64,000 bases of DNA from Streptomyces sp. R33 (lineage in GTDB: Bacteria > Actinomycetota > Actinomycetes > Streptomycetales > Streptomycetaceae), in NCBI RefSeq assembly GCF_041200175.1, contig NZ_CP165727.1, forward strand, positions 4,476,501 to 4,540,500, written 5' to 3'. Shown here piece by piece: positions 57,192 through 64,000 of this stretch (the stretch's first letter is position 1; each line of letters begins with the position of its first letter). A model generated the notes under the pieces. It made no database searches. It had not been told where the DNA came from and was given only the letters and a program-made list of their open reading frames with translations. Both the position numbers and the translations under genes were made by a program.

Positions 57192-58310
57192 TCAGCGGCG
57201 CGACATGTAGATGTCGAGCGCCTTGTGCAGCATCTTGTTGAGCGGGAAGTCCCACTCACCGACGTACTCGACGGCTTCGCCGCCCGTACCGACCTTGAAC
57301 TGGATCAGGCCGAACAGGTGGTCGTTCTCGTCCAGCGTGTCACTGATGCCGCGCAGGTCGTAGACGCTGGCACCGAGCGCGTACGAATCGCGCAGCATGC
57401 GCCACTGCATCGCGTTCGAGGGCCGCACCTCGCGCTTGTGGTTGGCGGATGCGCCGTACGAGTACCAGACGTGCTGGCCGACGGTGAGCATCGTGGCGGC
57501 GGCCAGCGGCTCCCCCTCGTGCTTCGCGATGTACAGCCGCATCCGGTTCGGGTCCTCGGAGTTGAGGGCCGTCCACTGGCGCTGGAAGTAGCTGAGCGGG
57601 CGCGGGCGGAACTTGTCGCGCTCGGCCGTGATCTCGTAGAGCTCCTGCCAGACCGGCAGGTCCTCGTAACCGCCCTGGACGACCTCGACGCCGGCCTTCT
57701 CGGCCTTCTTGATGTTGCGGCGCCACAGCTGGTTGAAGCCCTTGAGGACGTCGTCCAGCGAGCGGTTGGCGAGCGGCACCTGGAAGACGTAGCGGGGCTG
57801 CACGTCGCCGAAGCCGGCGCCGCCGTCCTCGCCCTGCTGCCAGCCCATGCGGCGCAGCTTGTCGGACACCTCGAACGCGCGGGGCTCGATGTGCGAGGCC
57901 TCCACGTCCCGCAGGCGCTTGACCTCGGGGTCCTGGATTCCGGCCTTGATGGCGGCGGAGTTCCAGCGGCGGATGACGACGGGCGGACCCATCTTCACGG
58001 TGAAGGCGCCCTGGCGCTTGAGGTGCGCCAGCATCGGCTGGAGCCACTCCTCCAGGTTCGGGGCGTACCAGTTGATGACCGGGCCTTCGGGAAGGTAGGC
58101 GAGGTACCGCTTCACCTTGGGCAGCTGGCGGTACAACACGAGGGCGGCACCGACCAGTTCGTCGTTCTGGTCGAACCAACCGAGGTTCTCGGAGCGCCAC
58201 TCGTTCTTCACGTCGGCCCACGCCGGGACCTGGCAGTGGCTAGCCGAGGGCAGGCTCTGGAGGTATCCCAGATGCTGCTCTCGGCTGATGGTCCTCAGGG
58301 ACAGGCTCAT
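57192..58310 (-). CDS. femX: FemX-type peptidoglycan branch aminoacyltransferase
   Basis: A 372-residue FemABX/GNAT-type protein starting MSLSLRTISREQHLGYLQSL, with LAYLPEGPVINW, VFQVPLANRSLDDVLKGFNQLWRRNIKKAEKAG and YDLRGISDTLDENDHLFGLIQFKVG. Fem enzymes use aminoacyl-tRNA to add a glycine to the stem peptide. The S. coelicolor homologue at this place (FemX) adds Gly to the LL-diaminopimelate residue and is related to VanK. It starts at ATG and is followed by the racemase-like gene. Confidence 0.93.
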   Translation of the reverse strand: MSLSLRTISREQHLGYLQSLPSASHCQVPAWADVKNEWRSENLGWFDQNDELVGAALVLYRQLPKVKRYLAYLPEGPVINWYAPNLEEWLQPMLAHLKRQGAFTVKMGPPVVIRRWNSAAIKAGIQDPEVKRLRDVEASHIEPRAFEVSDKLRRMGWQQGEDGGAGFGDVQPRYVFQVPLANRSLDDVLKGFNQLWRRNIKKAEKAGVEVVQGGYEDLPVWQELYEITAERDKFRPRPLSYFQRQWTALNSEDPNRMRLYIAKHEGEPLAAATMLTVGQHVWYSYGASANHKREVRPSNAMQWRMLRDSYALGASVYDLRGISDTLDENDHLFGLIQFKVGTGGEAVEYVGEWDFPLNKMLHKALDIYMSRR

Positions 58311-58451
58311 GCGGGGCGTCTCCTCCGGCGGCTTCGCTGGCTATGGCGCGAAGCCTACTGCGACAAGGGCGCCACCCATCTGGGGGACGGGCCGGGCCCG
58401 GGCCGGTGAGCGGCCGGTGCCCTGTCGCGGAGGTACCCCCGGTCGGCCCCG

Positions 58452-58754
58452 TCAGCCGCCGAAGAGACCGCCGTGGAACATGCCGAGGTAGAAGCCCACG
58501 GCCGAGGCGCCAAGCCCGATGATCAGTGCGAAGCGCTCGCGTGTCGTCTCGGAGATGAACTGTCCGTACGCGCCGGTCAGGATGCCGACGAGCCCGGTCC
58601 ACGAGCTGAGCAGGTGCAGATTGTCGAAGAATCCCGTGACGAACGCCACGATCCCGAGCACCAGCGTGGCCGCCATCAGCGTGTCCTGCAGCGGATGGGG
58701 CTTGCCGTCGGTGGCGAAGAGGGAGATGGGCTGACGTTGCATTGCCTGTGCCAT
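58452..58754 (-). CDS. Small membrane protein of unknown function
   Basis: 100 residues from the ATG at 58754, which has AGGAGGTG at perfect spacing. Three hydrophobic segments (MAATLVLGIVAFVTGFF; TGLVGILTGAYGQF; FALIIGLGASAVGFYLGMF). I do not recognise a named family. It lies between femX and rpsF and is divergent from rpsF; the long frame upstream is not conserved. Confidence 0.8.
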   Translation of the reverse strand: MAQAMQRQPISLFATDGKPHPLQDTLMAATLVLGIVAFVTGFFDNLHLLSSWTGLVGILTGAYGQFISETTRERFALIIGLGASAVGFYLGMFHGGLFGG

Positions 58755-59002
58755 CGGAAGGCACCTCCTGGCTGACGCAGAGCGGTGCGCGGGCCGCCCC
58801 CGGCAGGGGCCGGGGGCATAGCACCGAGCACACCCGATGAATACACAGTGTGGCCTCTTCCCGTCGGATTTCAACCGGAAGGAGTCGAGCAGGTAGTCTG
58901 TACAGCTGCGCGGTGTCTGCTCACAGACGCCGTGCGCACGCATCACGACCCTCCTGCCACGGAACGACCGTGGCCGCTGAGTCCAAAGGAGGTGGGTTCC
59001 AC

Positions 59003-59293
59003 ATGCGTCACTACGAAGTGATGGTCATCCTCGACCCCGATCTCGAGGAGCGCGCTGTCTCCCCGCTGATCGAGAACTTCCTCTCCGTCGTCCGTGAGGG
59101 CAACGGAAAGGTCGAGAAGGTCGACACCTGGGGCCGTCGTCGTCTCGCTTACGAGATCAAGAAGAAGCCCGAGGGCATCTACTCGGTCATCGACCTTCAG
59201 GCCGAGCCTGCGGTCGTCAAGGAGCTTGACCGACAGATGAACCTGAACGAGTCGGTTCTCCGGACCAAGGTCCTCCGCCCCGAGACCCACTGA
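59003..59293 (+). CDS. rpsF: 30S ribosomal protein S6
   Basis: 96 residues (MRHYEVMVILDPDLEER), full S6 length, from the ATG at 59003 with AAAGGAGGTG ahead. It pairs with S18 on the 30S platform and heads the rpsF-ssb-rpsR-rplI operon. The 249-base gap upstream should hold the operon promoter. Confidence 0.98.
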   Translation: MRHYEVMVILDPDLEERAVSPLIENFLSVVREGNGKVEKVDTWGRRRLAYEIKKKPEGIYSVIDLQAEPAVVKELDRQMNLNESVLRTKVLRPETH

Positions 59294-59366
59294 ACTTCGG
59301 TTCAGCGGTAATCGGGACCGAGTAGCACAGCAGCCCAGCAGCAAATCCCCGCCGAGAGGTTCATCC

Positions 59367-59957
59367 ATGGCAGGCGAGACCGTCATCACGGTCGTCGGCA
59401 ATCTCGTCGACGACCCCGAGCTGCGCTTCACCCCCTCGGGTGCGGCGGTCGCGAAGTTCCGTGTCGCGTCCACCCCCCGCACCTTCGACCGCCAGACCAA
59501 CGAGTGGAAGGACGGCGAGAGCCTGTTCCTGACCTGCTCGGTGTGGCGGCAGGCGGCCGAGAACGTCGCCGAGTCCCTTCAGCGGGGCATGCGCGTCATC
59601 GTGCAGGGCCGGCTGAGGCAGCGGTCGTACGAGGACCGTGAGGGTGTCAAGCGCACGGTCTACGAGCTGGACGTCGAGGAAGTCGGCCCCAGCCTGAAGA
59701 ACGCCACGGCCAAGGTCACCAAGACCACCGGTCGCGGTGGCCAGGGTGGATACGGCGGCGGTGGCCAGCAGCAGGGCGGCGGCGGTGGCTGGGGCGGAGC
59801 CCCCAGCGGCGGCGCCCCGCAGGGCGGCGGAGCTCCCTCCGACGACCCGTGGGCGTCCAGCGCGCCGGCCGGCGGCCAGCAGCAGGGCGGCGGGGGCGGC
59901 TGGGGCGGAAGCTCCGGCGGCTCCAACGGCGGCTACTCGGACGAGCCTCCCTTCTAG
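59367..59957 (+). CDS. ssb: Single-stranded DNA-binding protein
   Basis: 196 residues with an OB fold (1-115), a very Gly/Gln-rich linker (QQQGGGGGWGG repeats) and the acidic tip SDEPPF that recruits partner proteins. It coats single-stranded DNA at forks. The position between rpsF and rpsR marks it as the essential SsbA-type paralogue. Confidence 0.98.
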   Translation: MAGETVITVVGNLVDDPELRFTPSGAAVAKFRVASTPRTFDRQTNEWKDGESLFLTCSVWRQAAENVAESLQRGMRVIVQGRLRQRSYEDREGVKRTVYELDVEEVGPSLKNATAKVTKTTGRGGQGGYGGGGQQQGGGGGWGGAPSGGAPQGGGAPSDDPWASSAPAGGQQQGGGGGWGGSSGGSNGGYSDEPPF

Positions 59958-60000
59958 GGAAGCTCGCATCCCCACTTCTTGATCACACAGGAGAGACACA

Positions 60001-60237
60001 ATGGCGAAGCCGCCTGTGCGCAAGCCTAAGAAGAAGGTCTGCGCGTTCTGCAAGGACAAGACCGCGTACGTGGACTACAAGGACACGAACATGCTGCGGA
60101 AGTTCATTTCCGACCGCGGCAAGATCCGTGCCCGCCGCGTCACCGGCAACTGCACGCAGCACCAGCGTGACGTCGCCACGGCCGTGAAGAACAGCCGTGA
60201 GATGGCGCTGCTGCCCTACACGTCCACCGCGCGATAA
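60001..60237 (+). CDS. rpsR: 30S ribosomal protein S18, zinc-binding (C+) form
   Basis: 78 residues, MAKPPVRKPKKKVCAFCKDK, ending YTSTAR. It carries CAFC and a further Cys (GNCTQHQRD), the zinc-ligand pattern of C+ S18, as opposed to the zinc-free paralogue made in zinc starvation. It starts at ATG with GGAGAG upstream. Confidence 0.97.
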   Translation: MAKPPVRKPKKKVCAFCKDKTAYVDYKDTNMLRKFISDRGKIRARRVTGNCTQHQRDVATAVKNSREMALLPYTSTAR

Positions 60238-60255
60238 GGAAAGGGTGACCGACTA

Positions 60256-60702
60256 ATGAAGATCATCCTGACCCACGAGGTTTCTGGCCTCGGTGCCGCC
60301 GGCGATGTCGTCGACGTCAAGGACGGTTACGCTCGCAACTACCTGGTCCCGCGTGGTTTCGCGATCCGCTGGACCAAGGGTGGCGAGAAGGACGTGGCGC
60401 AGATCCGCCGCGCCCGCAAGATCCACGAGATCGCGACCATCGAGCAGGCCAACGAGGTCAAGGCCAAGCTCGAGGGCACGAAGGTCCGTCTGGCCACCCG
60501 CTCGGGTGACGCCGGCCGTCTCTTCGGCTCCGTGACCCCGGCCGACATCGCCACGGCGATCGAGGCTTCCGGTGGTCCGAAGGTCGACAAGCGCCGCGTC
60601 GAGCTGGCTGCCCCGATCAAGACCCTCGGTTCGTACCAGGTCTCCGTGCGTCTGCACGCCGAGGTCGCCGCGAACGTGGGCGTTGAGGTTGTCGCCGCCT
60701 AA
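60256..60702 (+). CDS. rplI: 50S ribosomal protein L9
   Basis: 148 residues, MKIILTHEVSGLGAAGDVVDVKDGYARNYLVPRG, the full two-domain L9 (rRNA-binding N-terminal and C-terminal globular domain). It is the last gene of the operon, 18 bases after rpsR. Confidence 0.98.
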   Translation: MKIILTHEVSGLGAAGDVVDVKDGYARNYLVPRGFAIRWTKGGEKDVAQIRRARKIHEIATIEQANEVKAKLEGTKVRLATRSGDAGRLFGSVTPADIATAIEASGGPKVDKRRVELAAPIKTLGSYQVSVRLHAEVAANVGVEVVAA

Positions 60703-60712
60703 GTGCTGCACG

Positions 60713-60747
60713 CGAAGGGCCGCACCCCTGTGGGGTGCGGCCCTTCG
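60713..60747. terminator. Bidirectional terminator, rplI / MATE gene
   Basis: CGAAGGGCCGCACCCC and GGGGTGCGGCCCTTCG form a perfect 16-base-pair stem with a 3-base loop. Confidence 0.88.
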
Positions 60748-60771
60748 TCGTTGCCGGGGCTGCCGGCCGAT

Positions 60772-60785
60772 GTTTCACGTGAAAC
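60772..60785. other. parS site 6
   Basis: Perfect GTTTCACGTGAAAC, in the rplI-MATE gap just past the terminator. Confidence 0.95.
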
Positions 60786-60815
60786 ATGCCCAGGAGCATG
60801 CCGCGGAACACCCGT

Positions 60816-60829
60816 GTTTCACGTGAAAC
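60816..60829. other. parS site 7
   Basis: Perfect GTTTCACGTGAAAC, 44 bases (about four helical turns) from site 6; the only tandem parS pair in the window. Confidence 0.95.
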
Positions 60830-60842
60830 ATCGGCACGTGGA

Positions 60843-62180
60843 TCAGCGGGTCGCCCCCGCGACCAGCCATCGGCCGGAGCGTGCGCGCAGTTGGAGGGTG
60901 GCCATCCGGACCAGCATCATCAGGGTCATGGCCCACCAGAGCGCGGTCAGACCGCCTCCGGCGGTCGGGACGAGCAGGGCCACCGGGGTGAATGCGGCCA
61001 GCGTCACGAGCATCGCCCAGGCCAGGTAGCGGCCGTCTCCCGCACCCATGAGAACCCCGTCGAGCACGAACACGATGCCGGCCACCGGCTGGCACAGAGC
61101 CACGACCAGCAGGGCGGGCAGCAAGGCGTCCTCGACTGCCGGATCGCCGGTGAAGAGCGGGATGAACAGCGGGCGGGCCGCGATCACCAGCGCGCCCAGG
61201 ACGATCCCGGAGACGATGCCCCACTGCACCACGCGGCGGCAGACGGCCCTGGCCCCCTCGGTGTCGCCGGCGCCCAGGTAGCGGCCGATGATGGCCTGTC
61301 CGGCGATGGCGATCGCGTCGAGAGCGAAAGCGAGCAGGCTCCACAGGGAGAGCAGTATCTGGTGGGCTGCGATGTCCGCGTCGCCGAGCCGCGCGGCCAC
61401 GGCAGTTGCGATCATCAGGACGGCGCGCAGCGACAAGGTGCGCACCAGCAGCGGTACCCCGGCCTGGGCGCAGGCCCGGATACCCGCGGAGTCGGGGCGC
61501 AGTGAGGCCCCGTGCCGACGGGCTCCGCGGACCACCACCACGAGATAGGCGCCGGCCATGGCGCACTGGGCGATCACGGTGCCCCAGGCGGAACCGGCGA
61601 TGCCGAAGCCTGCGCCGTACACGAGGACGCCGTTCAGGCCCGCGTTGAGAGCGAAGCCCCCGACGGCGACGTAGAGCGGGGTACGGGTGTCCTGGAGGCC
61701 GCGGATGACACCGGTGGCGGCCAGCACCATCAGCATGGCCGGGATACCCAGGGCGGAGATCCGCAGGTAGGTGACCGCGTACGGGGCGACAGTGTCGGAG
61801 GCTCCGAAGAGCGAGATCAGCCAGGGCGCCGTGGGGAGTACGACGGCTACGACGGCCGCCCCGATCAGGAGGGCGAGCCAGATGCCGTCCATGCCCTGCC
61901 GGATGGCTGCCGGGAGGTCCCCCGCGCCGACCCGGCGGGAGACGGCCGCGGTGGTGGCGTAGGCGAGGAACACGAAGACGCTGACGGCGGTGGTGAGGAG
62001 GGCGGCTGCGATGCCGAGTCCTGCCAGTTGGGGGGTGCCCAGGTGCCCCACGATGGCACTGTCCGCCATCACGAACAGGGGTTCGGCGACGAGGGCGCCG
62101 AAAGCCGGGACGGCGAGCGCGAGTATCTCGCGGTCGTGCCGTCTCGGGGCTGCCTTCAGCGGCACGAGAACCTGTGTCAT
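60843..62180 (-). CDS. MATE family efflux transporter (DinF-like)
   Basis: 445 residues with about twelve membrane segments and the family start LALAVPAFGALVAEPLFVMADSAIVGHLG. MATE proteins export drugs or metabolites using a cation gradient; the substrate is not known. It starts at ATG. In Mycobacterium no MATE gene lies between rplI and dnaB, so this is a lineage-specific insertion. Confidence 0.92.
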   Translation of the reverse strand: MTQVLVPLKAAPRRHDREILALAVPAFGALVAEPLFVMADSAIVGHLGTPQLAGLGIAAALLTTAVSVFVFLAYATTAAVSRRVGAGDLPAAIRQGMDGIWLALLIGAAVVAVVLPTAPWLISLFGASDTVAPYAVTYLRISALGIPAMLMVLAATGVIRGLQDTRTPLYVAVGGFALNAGLNGVLVYGAGFGIAGSAWGTVIAQCAMAGAYLVVVVRGARRHGASLRPDSAGIRACAQAGVPLLVRTLSLRAVLMIATAVAARLGDADIAAHQILLSLWSLLAFALDAIAIAGQAIIGRYLGAGDTEGARAVCRRVVQWGIVSGIVLGALVIAARPLFIPLFTGDPAVEDALLPALLVVALCQPVAGIVFVLDGVLMGAGDGRYLAWAMLVTLAAFTPVALLVPTAGGGLTALWWAMTLMMLVRMATLQLRARSGRWLVAGATR

Positions 62181-62368
62181 GCGCTCAATCTAATCTTCCA
62201 CAGGTAATAGACGCAACCGGTTTTGGATCCTTACCCGTGAGTTGACTTCCGTCTTCTCGGCACCCCGTTGGAGGCGATCTCGGAAACACTGCCAAGAAAT
62301 TTCTCCCCCACAGCCCGTGGAGGAAGAATGTGCAGCTCAGGCGGGGTGTGTGGGGAGGGCAGGTGATT

Positions 62369-62468
62369 TTGTCCACAGCCCCGTCCCCTGGTCCGTGCAC
62401 AGCTTCCGGCGACTTACCCACAGCATTGGGTCGGTCATCCACATCTCATCCACACAGCCTGTGGATAA
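62369..62468. promoter_or_regulatory. DnaA-box cluster upstream of dnaB
   Basis: Five boxes in 100 bases: TTGTCCACA (62369, perfect Streptomyces type), TTACCCACA (62414), TCATCCACA (62435), TCATCCACA (62446) and TGTGGATAA (62460, perfect inverted). They occupy the 434-base gap between the divergent MATE and dnaB genes, 147-246 bases before dnaB. Confidence 0.7.
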
Positions 62469-62614
62469 CAAGATTGGCTGACGTCGCTCCCGGGCCTACC
62501 GTTGGGCGTTGCCCGACTCGCCGACTGCGGATTCGGGTGCCCCAAATGTCAGAGCCGTGCCCTAGAAAGAGTGGCACGGCGAGGTCCGCGTTGCGGACGG
62601 GAGGAGGCGGCCCG

Positions 62615-64000
62615 GTGAGCATGCCCGAGCCCATGGACGACCCCTGGGCCGACAGCGGTCCCGGTGACCGTCTGCCCGCCCGTCCGCGCCGTAACAGCGA
62701 CAGCCGGGGCCGCGGGGACGAACAGCACGAGCGGGGCCGCGAGGGCGGCTCCTGGGACGGCGGCGGCTTCGAGCGCGTCCCCCCGCAGGACCTCGACGCC
62801 GAGCAGTCGGTGCTCGGCGGCATGTTGCTGTCCAAGGACGCGATCGCGGACGTGGTCGAGGTCATCAAGGGCCACGACTTCTACCGGCCCTCGCACGAGA
62901 CGATCTACCAGGCGATCCTCGACCTGTACGCCAAGGGCGAGCCGGCCGACCCGATCACGGTCGGCGCCGAGCTGACCCGCCGCGGTGAGATCAGCAAGGT
63001 CGGCGGGGCCTCGTACCTGCACACCCTCGTCCAGTCGGTCCCGACCGCTGCCAACGCCGAGTACTACGCGGAGATCGTTCACGAGCGGGCCGTCCTGCGC
63101 CGCCTCGTCGCTGCCGGTACGAAGATCACGCAGATGGGATACGCGGCGGACGGCGACGTCGACGAGATCGTCAACAGCGCCCAGGCCGAGATCTACGCGG
63201 TCACCGAGCAGCGGACCTCCGAGGATTACCTGCCGCTCGGCGACATCATGGAGGGTGCGCTCGACGAGATCGAGGCCATCGGCTCGCGCAGCGGCCAGAT
63301 GTCGGGCGTCCCGACCGGGTTCACGGACCTCGACTCGCTGACCAACGGCCTGCACCCGGGCCAGATGATCGTCATCGCGGCCCGTCCCGCCATGGGCAAG
63401 TCCACCCTCGCGCTGGACTTCGCCCGAGCCTGTTCCATCAAGAGCAACCTGCCGAGCGTGATCTTCTCCCTCGAAATGGGGCGCAACGAGATCGCGATGC
63501 GTCTCCTGTCGGCGGAGGCCCGGGTGGCCCTGCACCACATGCGCTCGGGCACCATGACGGACGACGACTGGACCCGGCTGGCCCGCCGGATGCCGGATGT
63601 CTCCGCGGCGCCGCTCTACATCGACGACTCCCCGAACCTGTCGATGATGGAGATCCGGGCGAAGTGCCGGCGCCTCAAGCAGCGCAACGACCTCTCGCTC
63701 GTCGTCATCGACTACCTCCAGCTGATGCAGTCGGGGGGCTCCCGCCGTCCCGAAAGCCGCCAGCAGGAGGTCTCGGACATGTCACGAAACCTCAAGCTGC
63801 TGGCCAAGGAGCTCGAGGTGCCGGTGATCGCGCTGTCGCAGCTGAACCGTGGTCCCGAGCAGCGCACCGACAAGAAGCCGATGGTCTCCGACCTGCGTGA
63901 GTCGGGCTCGATCGAGCAGGACGCCGACATGGTGATCCTGCTGCACCGTGAGGACGCGTACGAGAAGGAGTCTCCCCGCGCGGGCGAGGCGGACCTGATC
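62615..64000 (+). CDS. dnaB: Replicative DNA helicase DnaB (right end outside window)
   Basis: 462 codons are visible from the GTG at 62615 (GGGAGGAGG upstream). A 50-residue Arg/Gly-rich N-terminus precedes the DnaB N-terminal domain (PQDLDAEQSVLGGMLLSKDAIADVVEV). The RecA-like domain has Walker A ARPAMGKSTLALDF and the DYLQLMQ motif, followed by SQLNRGPEQR. It unwinds DNA at the fork. No intein interrupts the visible part, in contrast to some mycobacterial dnaB genes. The end lies right of the window. Confidence 0.98.
   Translation, partial: MSMPEPMDDPWADSGPGDRLPARPRRNSDSRGRGDEQHERGREGGSWDGGGFERVPPQDLDAEQSVLGGMLLSKDAIADVVEVIKGHDFYRPSHETIYQAILDLYAKGEPADPITVGAELTRRGEISKVGGASYLHTLVQSVPTAANAEYYAEIVHERAVLRRLVAAGTKITQMGYAADGDVDEIVNSAQAEIYAVTEQRTSEDYLPLGDIMEGALDEIEAIGSRSGQMSGVPTGFTDLDSLTNGLHPGQMIVIAARPAMGKSTLALDFARACSIKSNLPSVIFSLEMGRNEIAMRLLSAEARVALHHMRSGTMTDDDWTRLARRMPDVSAAPLYIDDSPNLSMMEIRAKCRRLKQRNDLSLVVIDYLQLMQSGGSRRPESRQQEVSDMSRNLKLLAKELEVPVIALSQLNRGPEQRTDKKPMVSDLRESGSIEQDADMVILLHREDAYEKESPRAGEADLI

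Overview
The window is very GC-rich (G/C at almost every third codon position, frequent GTG starts) and carries the replication origin of an actinomycete chromosome. The long glutamine/tyrosine-rich DnaA domain II, an origin with about twenty degenerate DnaA boxes between dnaN and dnaA, class E sortases, CrgA, DLW-39, a SigR-type trxBA promoter and a cluster of GTTTCACGTGAAAC parS sites all point to Streptomyces or a close relative. No species is assigned. I see no insertion sequence, prophage, CRISPR array or inserted island; this is conserved core chromosome.

Layout, left to right. 1-5905: the growth and division kinase locus, with the end of a PP2C phosphatase (PstP), a SEDS glycan polymerase, its partner PbpA, and the PASTA kinase PknB. 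5983-9958 (minus): three class E sortases, a PabA/TrpG-type amidotransferase, a 58-residue membrane protein and a DUF881 protein. 10050-14190: CrgA, a rhomboid protease, a cyclophilin, a DUF5324 protein, a LysM protein, a GNAT enzyme and tRNA-Ala. 14355-18035: a helix-turn-helix protein, a tail-anchored Ser/Thr kinase, a secreted membrane protein, DLW-39 and tRNA-Ile. 18130-30415 (minus): DUF3566, gyrA, gyrB, DUF721, recF, gnd, dnaN, oriC and dnaA. 30771-37210 (plus): rpmH, rnpA, yidD, yidC, jag, rsmG, parA, parB and a GNAT gene. 37312-46958 (minus): trxA, trxB, an anti-sigma factor, sigM, a pseudokinase, murJ and a DUF6049 protein. 47095-64000: cca, an MFS carrier, ino1 with a PadR regulator, a class A PBP, a GT87-like membrane protein, an alanine-racemase-like protein with FemX, then rpsF, ssb, rpsR, rplI, a MATE transporter and the start of dnaB.

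The genes fall into three jobs: starting and segregating the chromosome (dnaA, dnaN, recF, gyrAB, oriC, parABS, ssb, dnaB); building and decorating the wall (SEDS/PBP pairs, PknB/PstP, MurJ, FemX, sortases, CrgA); and membrane insertion and redox upkeep (YidC/YidD, TrxAB, SigM). Gene order matches the Mycobacterium dnaA region closely, which supports many of the assignments.

The items most worth a second look are regulatory or architectural: DnaA-box clusters outside oriC (before dnaB, before parA, between crgA and the rhomboid gene); parS sites that lie inside four genes and are always read as the same peptide; a third class E sortase; a free-standing pseudokinase next to murJ; a Kbp-like LysM protein; a PadR palindrome; and a textbook SigR promoter before trxBA.
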